A DNA stretch of 64,000 nt from Streptomyces cellulosae (GCA_014655195.1 BNBH01000026.1:51652-115651); one strand, 5' to 3'; counted from the first letter of the stretch, positions 17,597 to 26,945 are shown. The notes: generated from the letters alone by a model not told the origin. Made by a program: numbers and translations.

Positions 17597-17731
17597 GAAC
17601 GCACCTGCTCCATTCGGTTCTGTGGAAGTCCCGCACCGGTGGCTCGGTGTTCACCGTGCTCCGGCGCCGTGCGATGAACCTTGCCAAGAAAACGTGACAC
17701 CCTTGGTCATGTATTTCGTTAGTGTTTTTTC
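17597..17731. promoter_or_regulatory. Divergent promoter region ridA / WYL regulator
   Basis: 135-bp intergenic segment, clearly AT-richer at its right end (CGTTAGTGTTTTTTC at ~17717-17731). It must hold both promoters and is the expected binding site of the WYL regulator. No exact inverted repeat was picked out by eye. Confidence 0.5.
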
Positions 17732-18724
17732 ATGCGCGCCGACCGTCTGGTGTCCCTCGTCCTCCTGCTGCGTCAACGAGGCCGGATGACCGCGGAGGCA
17801 CTCGCCCGCGAGCTGGAGGTGTCCACCCGGACCGTGCTGCGGGACATGGAGGCCCTGTCCGCGGCGGGCGTCCCGGTCTACGCGGAGCGCGGCCGGCACG
17901 GCGGGTTCGCCCTGCTGCCGGACTTCCGGACCGCGCTCACCGGACTGACCCACGACGAGGCGCTCGCCCTCCTCGTCGCCGGATCGCGGCGCGGGGCGCA
18001 GTTGTTCGGACTCGGGTCGGCGCTCGCCTCGGCGGTGTTGAAGGTGGTCGACGCGCTGCCCGAGGGGCTGCGGGAGACGGCCGCGGGCGCGGCGCAGCGG
18101 CTGCTGGTGGATCCGGAGACGGATCTGCTGGCCCGGCCGGTGGCTCCGGAGGAGGTGCCCGACGCGGTGGCGACGGAGGTGCGGCGGGCGGTGTTCGGCG
18201 GGCACCGGCTGCGTATCTACTACGCGGCGGTGAACCAGCCGCCGAAGTGGCGCACGGTGGACCCGATCGGCCTGGTCACCGTCAGGGACCAGGGCTATCT
18301 GCTGGCCAAGCGGGGCATGGAGGACCGGACGTACCGGCTCTCGCGGGTGTTGGCGGCCGAGCAGCTCGACGAACCGGCGCAACGCTCGGACTCCGTCGAC
18401 CTGGACCGCGCCTGGCGGGAGCGCGAGGTGCGATTCCGTACGGGCGGCGACGTCACCTCGGTACTGGTCCGCGTCGACGAGGGCCGCAGGGACCACCTCG
18501 TCTCCATCGCCCTCGCCCTGTACGGGGAGCAGACCGACGCCGACGGCAGCCTCCGGCTCACCCTCGCCTTCCAGGACCCGCGCCACGCCAGATGGGCCCT
18601 CTGGCAGTACGCACCCGACGCGGAAGTTCTCGAGCCGAGTTGGCTGCGCGACACCCTGCGCGACCGTGCGAGAGCCGTGACGGCCCGGTACGACTCCCCC
18701 TCCTGCGACGCGCCGACGCCGTGA
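17732..18724 (+). CDS. HTH-WYL transcriptional regulator (DeoR/YafY type)
   Basis: 330 aa. N-terminal HTH_11 (RLVSLVLLLRQRGRMTAEAL, then VSTRTVLRDMEALSAAGVPV), linker, then WYL domain (LRIYYAAVNQPPKWRTVDPI, DQGYLLAKRGMEDRTYRLSR) and a C-terminal WCX extension. WYL regulators bind small ligands or nucleic acid. Divergent from ridA by 135 bp, so probable local regulator. Start ATG 17732. Confidence 0.9.
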   Translation: MRADRLVSLVLLLRQRGRMTAEALARELEVSTRTVLRDMEALSAAGVPVYAERGRHGGFALLPDFRTALTGLTHDEALALLVAGSRRGAQLFGLGSALASAVLKVVDALPEGLRETAAGAAQRLLVDPETDLLARPVAPEEVPDAVATEVRRAVFGGHRLRIYYAAVNQPPKWRTVDPIGLVTVRDQGYLLAKRGMEDRTYRLSRVLAAEQLDEPAQRSDSVDLDRAWREREVRFRTGGDVTSVLVRVDEGRRDHLVSIALALYGEQTDADGSLRLTLAFQDPRHARWALWQYAPDAEVLEPSWLRDTLRDRARAVTARYDSPSCDAPTP

Positions 18725-18960
18725 AGCCCCACCCCTGGGGGAACGGATCGTGCAGGCTCCGTGAATGTGTGATGGGCGCGCGCCCTGTCCCCCGCGCCGA
18801 AAGGCATATCGAACACACGTGTATCGGTCGTATCGGTAGCCGTGGGATGAAGCGTGCGCCCGATGCGTACCGCTCGCATCCATTAGGGTTCCGCAGTGCC
18901 GGACGTGGTGTTGCGTGCAGGTGGGGGCCACCGGCTCTTCCCCCGGCCACGGGAGATTTC

Positions 18961-19250
18961 GTACGACGTGAGAGGGTCTGACGGGTGAGCGAGACACCAC
19001 CGAACACCCTGCAATACCGTTTCGACGGACCGGAAGACGCTCCGGTTCTCATCCTCGGACCGTCCCTCGGCACCACCTGGCACAGGTTGTAGAAGTCGTC
19101 CAGGGGCGTCTATGCCAGTCCAGCGCGGGCATGAAATCGCAGGTCGGAGCCTTTTGGTCCGAGAGGGTCTGCCCAGTTGGTGATTGCTGTGTGACACGCG
19201 GGTGTTAGGGCGAGGCCCCGCCGAGGTCCGTCCTAGCGGGGTCTCCGCCC
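18961..19250 (+). repeat. Island junction repeat, left copy
   Basis: About 290 bp that recur, diverged, in the same orientation at 61040-61318. Order of elements in both copies: GACGTGAGAGGGTCTG, the pcaD-like 5' end, then TTGTAGA..GTCC..GGGCGTC..GTCAGTCCA-type sequence, then an imperfect GC-rich hairpin (here 19208-19250, GGGCGAGGCCCCGC / GCGGGGTCTCCGCCC). The left side is ordinary chromosome (ridA, WYL), so this is read as a chromosome/element junction (attL-like). Confidence 0.65.
18985..19092 (+). pseudogene. 5' remnant of 3-oxoadipate enol-lactonase (pcaD-like)
   Basis: GTG-initiated frame whose first ~32 codons (SETPPNTLQYRFDGPEDAPV, then LILGPSLGTTWH) match the start of beta-ketoadipate enol-lactonases, an alpha/beta-hydrolase. 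The frame then stops at TAG 19090-19092. The remaining >200 codons are missing. The cut probably marks an integration site inside the gene. Confidence 0.75.
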
Positions 19251-19261
19251 GGATCCGTGAT

Positions 19262-19303
19262 ACGTCGAAGCCGCACCGGAGCGCTCCGGTGCGGCTTCGA
19301 CGT
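19262..19303. terminator. 42-nt perfect palindrome
   Basis: ACGTCGAAGCCGCACCGGAG / CTCCGGTGCGGCTTCGACGT with a central CG, a perfect self-complement. It lies just inside the left junction. A strong bidirectional terminator is most likely, without a T-tract; a recombination or protein-binding site is possible. Confidence 0.6.
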
Positions 19304-19727
19304 GAGGTCGAACTCGTTGGCGCGCACTACGTGGTCGGTGCCTCGAAAGAGTCCGTGTGCCTGTGACTCTCTCGGGTGCCTGATTCGCGATCGCACCCGC
19401 TCATCCGTCCGTGCCGGGGTCGCTTTCCTCCCAGCGTGACCGGGACGTCTGAGTGCGGGAGCGGTTACGGCCGGATCGGCTGGCTGGGCTACAGGCAGCT
19501 GAACTGACCATCTCGGCCTGTGGCCAGGCCACGACTGCATCGCTGTCGCGTGTGACGTCCTGTGGGCGTCGATCCGTACTCCCCGCAACTACTATGAACG
19601 CCGCATCGGGAACCCGCGCGAGATAGTCTCATGCCTCTCGATCGCTACTTTGCTCGAGAGGTCGGCCACTTGGTCAGACTCACACGGCCATGATGGCCGC
19701 TAGAGGCGCAGTCATAGGCTATGAAGC
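19304..19727. other. Non-coding interval inside left island edge
   Basis: No frame here looks coding on either strand. Only a small hairpin (TGGCCTGTGGCCAGG-like) near 19520 is noticeable. Probably decayed element DNA plus the promoter of the GNAT gene. Confidence 0.4.
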
Positions 19728-20183
19728 ATGAAGATCAGGGTCCGTGACGCTCATCCAGCCGACGTCGAATGGATGAGCAACAATACCGAGGGCTGGACGG
19801 TCACCGTCGAGAAGCAGGAGGGCGCCGCCTCCCTGGCGGAGGCGCTGCACGCTCTGATCGCAGAGGATTCCGACCAAGGCGTGCGTATGGGATGGCTTCA
19901 CTCCAGTCTGCAGCGCGCGACAGGCGGCGAGCCCGGCTACGTCAGACTCTATGAGCTCCACGTTTCTCCCGCGTTCCGACAAAGGGGAGTGGCACGAGCT
20001 TTGGTCGATGAGTTGTTTGCTCGGGTGTCCGATCAAGAGATCATCTTGTCTGCGTGGGACCGGGAGCTGTACGGAGTGTGGCTTAAGCTCGGATTTTCAT
20101 ACGTCCCTGAACCCGACGAAATGTCAGGGGACTACAGTTACCCCGGTGACATGGTGCGCCCACCGGTAGAAGCTTCATCCTGA
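19728..20183 (+). CDS. GNAT-family N-acetyltransferase
   Basis: 151 aa. Acetyl-CoA-binding motif A is clear: LYELHVSPAFRQRGVARALV (RxxGxA type), followed by LGFSYVPEPDEM near the end. Substrate unknown. The gene is less GC-rich than its neighbours and sits alone, consistent with recent acquisition. Confidence 0.82.
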   Translation: MKIRVRDAHPADVEWMSNNTEGWTVTVEKQEGAASLAEALHALIAEDSDQGVRMGWLHSSLQRATGGEPGYVRLYELHVSPAFRQRGVARALVDELFARVSDQEIILSAWDRELYGVWLKLGFSYVPEPDEMSGDYSYPGDMVRPPVEASS

Positions 20184-20506
20184 ATGATCCCGCATCGTTG
20201 GTCGGCGTAGTCGTTCAGAACCGCTTCCTCGTGAGCCGGCCCTGTCCGCCATGAGTAACAGCGGCAGCTCTGACTCCGACAGCCGGAAGCGATCAAGCCC
20301 CTTTTATTCTTCGGCCTGCGCTTCGGGTACTCCTCCTCGTAAGAGAAAGCCGCAGGTGCACCGGCATCACGTCCGACCAGCGCACGTTGGCCCTCTAGTG
20401 CCATATGAGCCAACGCCAGGTATGCCCCCTTGTATGCGCCCCTTGTACCCGTTCTACCGTCACGCCTTTGCCGTGTAGATCCGGCATGTCGTAGGGGGAG
20501 CACACA
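20184..20506. other. Non-coding interval, lower GC
   Basis: 323 bp with no credible gene; likely promoter and leader of the defence operon. GGGGGAG at ~20493-20499 is the ribosome site for the GTG at 20507. Confidence 0.4.
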
Positions 20507-21892
20507 GTGACGGACACGTCAGTCGTACTCGAAAACCTGGTGAAGCCCTGGCACGTGCAGGTCGCCTCGACCACCGCTCTGGCCGGCGCCGTGGCGGACG
20601 CTGCGGCCAAGGACGACAAGGAGCGGCTGGAGGACGGACGGGAACCGGTTCGGCGCAAACCGGAGTTGCGGAGAGTGCCCGCGGTGGAGGTAGGGCAGTC
20701 GGTCACCGTGACGCCGTGGGAGGTTCTGCATGCCCTCGGGCGTGCCACCGTCCTCTCCCGGCAGGGTGCGGGACGCGGGTTGGCGGAGCACTGGGGGTGT
20801 CTGAAGTACTGCCAGGCGTTGGAGGGCAGCTCCGGGAGGTACATGAAGCTGTCCGAGGAGGGGCTGAACCCGCGTCGGCACTACAAGACCGTTCAGTCCG
20901 GTGAGCTGGGCATTGGATTCGCGCTCGCCGTCGCCGAGCGCATCGTCCGGAAACGGTATCCAGGGCACAGCGTTTCCCTCGTGGACGCCGACATCGCGCT
21001 ACAGGCCGGCTGGGCGCTGGTGGGCAAGGACGTGCGGCGCAGGGACTGGGTACGGCAGCGGCCCAACTTCTTCCTGGAGGCGTGGAAGCCGGGCGAGCCG
21101 TCGAAGGTCGTTCCCCTCGCCTGTAAAGGGATGCATGGGAAGACTCCCTACGTGTACACCCAACTGGCCGCCGCCTCGGCGCAGGTGGAAGCGGTGCACG
21201 TGGGCCCGTGGAACGAGACGCCGGTGCTGGTGACGTCGACCGAGTTGCTCGGGCAGGGCGGCATCACCGTTCACATCTTGCAGGCCAACGGCGACGGGGC
21301 GTTGGCCTTCGCGCCCGACGATCCGGCTGCGGACGCCGATCGGGCACTCGACGACCTGAACATCTACCCGGACGTCCGCGTCCCGGACCCTGACGGCGGG
21401 GAAGAGCAGAGGGTCAGTGGATTCCAGGTGCAGCCCGACCAGTACGCCTGGTTCCGGCGCGCTCTCGCGCGTGCGGGAGCTGCCGGGTTGACGGGCTTCA
21501 CCGGCGGCGGAGAACTCACCGCGCAGTACCTGACGAAACGGCAGGGCCGCCGGCACTTCGAAGGCTTCACCCATGCCGGTACCGGCATCGTCCAGGACGT
21601 GGAAATCGAGATCGGCGGGGTGAACTTCGTCGGCACCGACCATGTGTTCCGGCTGAACGGCACCCGAGTCGAGGCGTTCTCTGGACTCGCCGAAAACCTC
21701 TTCCACCACCTGCGGGACGGCCGGGTGGAGCAATACCGGCGAGAGGCGCACGCCCTGCGCGCGTCCTGGCGTTCCGCGCGGTTCGAGGACGACTGGAACG
21801 GACCTGTGTCCCTACGCGAAGACGGCTCAATCATGGCGATGAGCCTTCTGCCGGAGACGCCCAGAAAGCGCCGGGCCAAGAAGCGGAGCTGA
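20507..21892 (+). CDS. Uncharacterised 461-aa protein of putative defence operon
   Basis: Start GTG 20507. No family is recognised with certainty. The stretch around residues 150-210 (SVSLVDADIALQ, then RPNFFLEAWKPG, then KVVPLACKG) has the spacing of a PD-(D/E)XK nuclease core, in which the expected acidic residues are replaced (Asn for Asp, Ala for Glu) while the final Lys is kept. The C-terminus is highly basic (RKRRAKKRS), suggesting nucleic-acid contact. It precedes the EACC1-like/caspase-helicase pair on the same strand by ~145 bases. Possible roles: sensor or DNA-binding subunit (inference). Confidence 0.6.
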   Translation: MTDTSVVLENLVKPWHVQVASTTALAGAVADAAAKDDKERLEDGREPVRRKPELRRVPAVEVGQSVTVTPWEVLHALGRATVLSRQGAGRGLAEHWGCLKYCQALEGSSGRYMKLSEEGLNPRRHYKTVQSGELGIGFALAVAERIVRKRYPGHSVSLVDADIALQAGWALVGKDVRRRDWVRQRPNFFLEAWKPGEPSKVVPLACKGMHGKTPYVYTQLAAASAQVEAVHVGPWNETPVLVTSTELLGQGGITVHILQANGDGALAFAPDDPAADADRALDDLNIYPDVRVPDPDGGEEQRVSGFQVQPDQYAWFRRALARAGAAGLTGFTGGGELTAQYLTKRQGRRHFEGFTHAGTGIVQDVEIEIGGVNFVGTDHVFRLNGTRVEAFSGLAENLFHHLRDGRVEQYRREAHALRASWRSARFEDDWNGPVSLREDGSIMAMSLLPETPRKRRAKKRS

Positions 21893-22036
21893 CCGGCGGA
21901 CGACGACCGGAGGGGAAGAGCGAGTCTGGCCGAATGCCGTCACCCTCGCTCTTCCACGACTGTCTCCGCAGGCGCACCTCATGCCAAAGTCACGTGCACA
22001 GAGCAGAAAAGCGATGAACGGCAGCAAGGAGAGCCC

Positions 22037-22453
22037 ATGCAGGGCGGGGGATTCCAGTGGCGACTCGTTGTGCCCACGGGCGGCGACACGCTTCGGCAAG
22101 AGCGCCTCACCCGGGACCTGTACGACACGTTACGGGCGGCAGACGGCCTGGCCGTCGGCTTCGCCGACGAAGAAGCGTCTGCCGAGCCTGGACACAAGGG
22201 TGCGGGCGTGGGCGAGGTTGCGCTGTGGGCGGCCACGGCAACCGCTGTCGCCCGTCCGGCCTCTCAAGTGCTGATCACCCTGATCAAAGAGTGGTGTGCC
22301 AAGGAACGGCACCGCAAGGTCGAGGTGTCTTACGGGGAGAACTCGGTCAAGATCACAGGTCGTCCGGACGCGGCGCAGGAACGGATGGTCCACGAGTTCC
22401 TGGCCCGGGCCACCACTGGCGAGGGCCCGGGCCCGGAGGACGGCGCAGCGTGA
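22037..22453 (+). CDS. EACC1-like effector-associated adaptor
   Basis: 138 aa; ATG with CAAGGAGAG upstream. The layout fits the small 'effector-associated constant component 1' proteins of actinobacterial conflict systems: an N-terminal beta/alpha segment (FQWRLVVPTGGD, TRDLYDTLRAADGLAVGFAD), a central hydrophobic helix (EVALWAATATAVARPASQVL), then a beta-rich end carrying VEVSYGENSVKITGRPD. It overlaps the caspase-helicase gene by 4 bases (GTGA), so the two are translationally coupled. EACC1 is thought to connect a sensor/NTPase to its effector; here the effector would be the caspase. Confidence 0.7.
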   Translation: MQGGGFQWRLVVPTGGDTLRQERLTRDLYDTLRAADGLAVGFADEEASAEPGHKGAGVGEVALWAATATAVARPASQVLITLIKEWCAKERHRKVEVSYGENSVKITGRPDAAQERMVHEFLARATTGEGPGPEDGAA

Positions 22454-25400
22454 CCCGTCTGCACAAACGCCGCGCCCTGCTGATCGGCACCGAGCACTAT
22501 GACGACGGTCGCTTCGCGCCACTGCCGTCCACACAGGCGGATGTCTGGGGGCTCGGTCAGGTTCTGCGGCATCGAAATATCGGCAACTTCGTCTCCATCC
22601 AGACGAAGACCGACCTCACGGCCGACGACATGCGACTGGCCATCGGAGAGTTCCTCACGGCGTGCGACGAGGACGAACTGGCACTGCTGTACATCTCGGG
22701 GCACGGTGTGAGACGGGTCAGGGACGGCGGCGAGTTCCACGTCGTCGCCCGGGACACCGACTTCGACCGGGTGGCCGAGACCGGTGTTAGCGCCGGGTTC
22801 GTCAATGAGCTGCTGGAACAGTGCGTCGCGCCGCAGAAGGTGGTGATGATCGACTGCTGTCGCAGCGGTGGCTTCGCCGTCGGCCTGCGCACCTCCGACC
22901 AGCAGCCGGACGGCACCGTGGCCAAGTCCGGCGAATCGGCCCTGCTGACCAGTCGGGGCGTCTACGTCCTGTCGTCCTCGCGCGCCGGCGAGGACTCGTA
23001 CGCCGATGCCGGTCAAGGCGCCGACGTGAAGCCTTCTGCGTTCACCGCCGAGGTGATCGAAGCCCTCCGAACGGGCAAGGTCAGCAAGGATGGCAGCAGT
23101 GAAGTGTCGGTGGACGACCTGTTCGTCTACGTCAACCGGCGTATGCGGGCCCGAGGAGGCCGACAGGTACCGGTGCATTCGGCGCACGGTGTCGACGACC
23201 GCATCGTGATCGCCGCCTCTCCGCTCGGCCGTGCCCCGATTCTCGAACCGCTGAGTCACCGACCACGTCAGGCCGCGGATCAGCCGCAAGCCGGCCCCGC
23301 GAAGTCTGCGGTAACTCAGCCGACCTGGTCCGACCTCCTGGACTACTACCGCGAGTGCGTCCTGGCCGGTGACACCGAGACGCCGCTGATGGAGGTGGGG
23401 CATCACAACGCGTCGTACGCCTGCCTGACCGGGGCGGAACGCTTCCTCTCGGGCGATGTCGATGCCGACGGCTGCGTCGCCCTCCCCCAGGAGGCAGCCG
23501 CCCTCATCGAATCGGCGACCGAGCAGGACGCCGAGCTCTGGGCGGGCTATCCCGCCGTGGTCCTGACGGGGCCGCGCACCGGTCGCTCCTGGCGGCATCC
23601 GAAGTTCGCCCCCTTGCTGATACGGCGCGTCGAGATCGTCCAAGGGGAGGGCGGGGTGCGGCTGAAACCCTACGGCCCGGTTCAGCCACATCCACGACTC
23701 GCTGTCGACTGGCTCGGCGAGGAAGAAGCGTCCCAGCTCGCGGACACCTTCCAGCCCTCCTGGCACCGGGGTCAGCACGATCGTATGGCAGTGGAGGCCC
23801 GCAATCTCCTGGCCGAGGACTTCGAGTTGCCGTGCGTGCAGGAACTCCGGCCCGACCAGCTTGCGGACCGTATCGACGTCCACACTCCCGGCCACGGTGC
23901 CCGTAATGCCGCAGTCCTCTTCACGGCCCTTCCCAAAACCGGCTTCACGAAGCGGCTCCTCGACGACTTCACGGACATCGGAAAGCAGACGGACCAGATC
24001 CAGATGACCGCCCTCGGCGCCCTCGCGCCCGACGCCGCCCAGCGCGCACGTGCGCTGGCTCTGGCAGATACGGAACCGGAGCGCCTGGTGACGCCTCTGC
24101 CCTGTAACGAAGCCCAGGCCGAGGTCATCCGTTCTGCCATGACCCGCCGCCTGACCGTGGCCACGGGTCCTCCCGGCACCGGCAAGAGCCAGCTGGTGGC
24201 CAATCTCGTCGCCACCGCCATCGTCGACGGACAGACTGTCCTGGTGGCGTCCACGAACAACGAGGCCGTGGACGAGGTCTGGCGTCGGTGCGACAGGCTG
24301 GTCCCCGGCAGCGTCGTACGCACCGGCTCGGCCCGAAAGAACGCGACGAGCAACGCGGAGCACGAGATCGCCGCCCTGCAGGAGTTGCGGACCATGGCGG
24401 ATCCCTCGCCCAACGTGGCCACCGCCGCCGTGGAGGTCGACGTGTCGGCCGACCAGCTCGCCCGTGACCGGCACGCTCTCGCGCATATCGCGACCACGGA
24501 ACGGCAGCTGCGCCAGGCCGGTGAGGCCCGCGAGGAGCACGCCAGGCAGCTCGGTGTTGCCGTAACCGAACTGCACCAGGTACTCAATGGGCCGACGCAA
24601 CCGAAAGAGGTGGAGGAGAAGGCGGGCCGCCTCGCCCGCGCGTGGTTCCTCGGGCGCTGGCGGCGCACCCGTTTTCTGCGTACGCACGGCCTCGGCGCGT
24701 ACGACGGTGATCACGTCGCAGGGTGCCTCGCGCTCGCCGGCTTCGCCGCCGCCGAGGCCGACTGGCGTGACCTGCACAGTCATGTGGCTTCCGTCGATGA
24801 CACACATCTGTCCAAAGCTCTGCACGGCGCCGAGGCGGCTGTGCATGCCGCGTCGCGCACCCTTCTCGCCAGCACTGTGCAGGCACACGCACGGGCTGGG
24901 CGTCGCCGCATCCTCGACCTGCTCCGCGCACGGGACAGCGACCGCAGCGACTGGCCCGACATACGGGAAGTCCTCGGCCGGGCCCACGGGCAGAAGGCCC
25001 AGCCCGCAGTGGCCGGCTGGGCGGTGACCAGCCTTTCCGCCCGGCGTTTCCCACCCGGCCCGGCTCTGTTCGACCTCGTCGTCATCGACGAGGCCAGCCA
25101 GTGCGCCATCCCGCACGTCCTGCCGCTGCTGTTCCGCGCGCGGCGGGCTCTGGTGATCGGCGACGCCATGCAATTGGCGCACATCACGGAGGTCAGCCCG
25201 GAACGCGAGGCGCTCGTCCGATGGAAACTCGGACTGCGATCGGCGTGGCTGGAGAAGCACCGCCTTGCCTACCGGCGCCACTCCGCCTTCCACGCCGCCG
25301 AGAAGTCCGCCGGCGGCACCCGGCTGCTCGACGAACACTTCCGTTGCCACCCGCGCATCGCCGCGATCTCCAACGACTTCTTCTACGACGGTGACCTGAC

Positions 25401-26202
25401 CGTTCTCACGGACACTCGCGGACGGCCTGCCCTGCCGCGTCCGGCAGTCATCTGGACCCACGTGCCCGGACGGGCCGCCCGGTCGCCGTACGGCGGCTCG
25501 TGGGTCAACGAGGTCGAGATGGACAAAGTGGAAGCGAGCGTCCGGTATCTCTTGGAGCAACTGCCCCCAGGAGCCACCATCGGCGTCGTGACCCCCTTCA
25601 CAGCGCAGGCCGAAGCACTGCGCCGTCGGTTGAGCCGATATGACGAGGAGCGTCTGCGCGTCGGTACGGTGCACACTTTCCAAGGCGGCGAACGCGACGT
25701 CATGGTGTTCTCACTTGTCGCCGGGGAGGGCATGCGCCCCGGCGCCGTCGAATGGGTTGCCGGCCAGCTGAATCTCTGGAACGTCGCCATCACCAGAGCA
25801 CGCAGTCACCTCATCGTGGTGGGGGACAAAGACCGCTGGCGGAAGCGGGGCGGTGTGGCCGGCGCGCTGCTCGACGCAGCGGAATACGACGGCTCCAGGG
25901 CACAGGACCAGGCCGGCGACCCCCTGTCCAAGCGCCTCTATCAGGCCCTCTCCCGGCTACCCGGGGCCACCGTCACCTTGGGTGAGAGCCTCCACGGGCA
26001 TCCGGCCGATGCGCTGGTGCGCGGCACCGATGGCACAGCGACCCGGGCCGTGCTGCTCGATCGGGGGCCAGATGAAGGTGCCGACGCGGCACGTCACCTG
26101 CGGCTGACGCTGCACCGGCGGAACCTGCTGAGCGGCAGCGGCGAAAAAGAAGAAGCCATCCGCTGGCCGGCGTGGCGGCTGTACGACACGAAAGGGAGCT
26201 GA
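22450..26202 (+). CDS. Caspase (peptidase C14) fused to SF1 helicase
   Basis: 1250 aa from GTG 22450. Residues ~8-270 are a caspase-like protease: RRALLIGTEHYDD, catalytic His85 in LLYISGHG, and Cys136/Cys137 in MIDCCRSGG (the second Cys aligns with the catalytic position). Residues ~300-555 are an unassigned linker domain. Residues ~560-1250 are a Upf1/Dna2-type SF1 helicase: Walker A GPPGTGKS at 573-580, VVIDEASQCAIP, IGDAMQLAHI, GVVTPFTAQAEALRRRL, GTVHTFQGGERDVMVF, WNVAITRARSHLIVVGD. Such fusions are predicted abortive-infection proteins in which nucleic-acid sensing unleashes proteolysis. Cellular target unknown. Confidence 0.9.
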   Translation: MTRLHKRRALLIGTEHYDDGRFAPLPSTQADVWGLGQVLRHRNIGNFVSIQTKTDLTADDMRLAIGEFLTACDEDELALLYISGHGVRRVRDGGEFHVVARDTDFDRVAETGVSAGFVNELLEQCVAPQKVVMIDCCRSGGFAVGLRTSDQQPDGTVAKSGESALLTSRGVYVLSSSRAGEDSYADAGQGADVKPSAFTAEVIEALRTGKVSKDGSSEVSVDDLFVYVNRRMRARGGRQVPVHSAHGVDDRIVIAASPLGRAPILEPLSHRPRQAADQPQAGPAKSAVTQPTWSDLLDYYRECVLAGDTETPLMEVGHHNASYACLTGAERFLSGDVDADGCVALPQEAAALIESATEQDAELWAGYPAVVLTGPRTGRSWRHPKFAPLLIRRVEIVQGEGGVRLKPYGPVQPHPRLAVDWLGEEEASQLADTFQPSWHRGQHDRMAVEARNLLAEDFELPCVQELRPDQLADRIDVHTPGHGARNAAVLFTALPKTGFTKRLLDDFTDIGKQTDQIQMTALGALAPDAAQRARALALADTEPERLVTPLPCNEAQAEVIRSAMTRRLTVATGPPGTGKSQLVANLVATAIVDGQTVLVASTNNEAVDEVWRRCDRLVPGSVVRTGSARKNATSNAEHEIAALQELRTMADPSPNVATAAVEVDVSADQLARDRHALAHIATTERQLRQAGEAREEHARQLGVAVTELHQVLNGPTQPKEVEEKAGRLARAWFLGRWRRTRFLRTHGLGAYDGDHVAGCLALAGFAAAEADWRDLHSHVASVDDTHLSKALHGAEAAVHAASRTLLASTVQAHARAGRRRILDLLRARDSDRSDWPDIREVLGRAHGQKAQPAVAGWAVTSLSARRFPPGPALFDLVVIDEASQCAIPHVLPLLFRARRALVIGDAMQLAHITEVSPEREALVRWKLGLRSAWLEKHRLAYRRHSAFHAAEKSAGGTRLLDEHFRCHPRIAAISNDFFYDGDLTVLTDTRGRPALPRPAVIWTHVPGRAARSPYGGSWVNEVEMDKVEASVRYLLEQLPPGATIGVVTPFTAQAEALRRRLSRYDEERLRVGTVHTFQGGERDVMVFSLVAGEGMRPGAVEWVAGQLNLWNVAITRARSHLIVVGDKDRWRKRGGVAGALLDAAEYDGSRAQDQAGDPLSKRLYQALSRLPGATVTLGESLHGHPADALVRGTDGTATRAVLLDRGPDEGADAARHLRLTLHRRNLLSGSGEKEEAIRWPAWRLYDTKGS

Positions 26203-26240
26203 TCAGGCAGCAGCCCTGCCTCCTGCCCCTATACAGGGGG

Positions 26241-26945
26241 TTACTCGCTGTACGCCTGCTTCCAGCGTGTCCGGTGCCGGGCGTTCCCCTGACCGGCACC
26301 GTTGATCTCGGCGAGTGACATCAAGGAGGCCCCTCCGTTCCACACCCCCAGGTGGTCACGGTGTACGGCGAGAATCCCATGCTGCAACGCGAACTTCTGG
26401 GACGGCCGACTGAACCGCGTGGTCGTCACGAACACGGCCAGGTCGGCACCGAAATGCACCCGAGCCCCGAGCAGGTCCCGCAGTTCACGGCTCGCGATCG
26501 TGCTGGTCGGTGCGTACCGCTTGCACTGGATCACCATGCTCCGGCCGTCTGGCAATCGGCCGACGACGTCAGCTCCGTTGTCGTTCGCGCCGCCCACCCG
26601 GCGTACCTCGACGCACCCGTCTCGTCGGCAGAGGTTCGCGACCAGTTCCTCGAACTGTGTACCGGTCATCGCGTCCACCTCGGTCAGCGTCCGCCGACCG
26701 GCATCGATCATGTCGGCCTGTCGCCAGGCGTGGTCCCGCTTGCGCACCAGCCGGTCAGTACGCCACAGCCACCAAGCGACCGCTCCCACGCAGCCCAGCA
26801 GTAGTACCCCCGTGACGTAGGGCCAGACTACCGACCAGAACATGCTCAGGAGAGCTATGGCGATGGCCCCACACGCCGACGCCCGCTTCAGCCAGAGCGC
26901 CCTCCGCTTTCGCGCAGCCGCACCTCGTCCACGCCGAGCTGCCAT
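26241..26945 (-). CDS. Membrane-anchored Mrr-type restriction endonuclease
   Basis: 234 aa from ATG 26945 (GGGAGG five bases upstream). Basic N-terminus, two closely spaced hydrophobic helices (ASACGAIAIALLSMFW; GVLLLGCVGAVAWWLW), then an Mrr_cat PD-(D/E)XK domain: MTGTQFEELVANLCRRDGC, NGADVVGRLPDG, MVIQCKRY (catalytic D...QxK). Mrr enzymes cut modified or foreign DNA. Convergent with the caspase-helicase gene, 38 bases apart; it may be an independent defence gene or a partner. Confidence 0.85.
   Translation of the reverse strand: MAARRGRGAAARKRRALWLKRASACGAIAIALLSMFWSVVWPYVTGVLLLGCVGAVAWWLWRTDRLVRKRDHAWRQADMIDAGRRTLTEVDAMTGTQFEELVANLCRRDGCVEVRRVGGANDNGADVVGRLPDGRSMVIQCKRYAPTSTIASRELRDLLGARVHFGADLAVFVTTTRFSRPSQKFALQHGILAVHRDHLGVWNGGASLMSLAEINGAGQGNARHRTRWKQAYSE

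Noticed and set aside
17716..17731. CGTTAGTGT before the WYL gene, similar to the MerR-type core
   Set aside because: Lacks the CT at the left of the core and the GTAG arm; far from the island; probably chance.
19205..19588. Minus-strand 127-codon frame inside the left island edge
   Set aside because: It spans the two hairpins, has Arg/Pro/His-rich composition and no ribosome site.
22057..22449. In-frame upstream extension of the caspase-helicase protein
   Set aside because: It overlaps the EACC1-like gene in another frame and is Arg/Gly-rich; GTG 22450 with GTGA overlap begins exactly at the caspase domain.
22330..25683. Long minus-strand frame opposite the caspase-helicase gene
   Set aside because: The plus strand carries every helicase and caspase motif; the antisense product has no recognisable domain.
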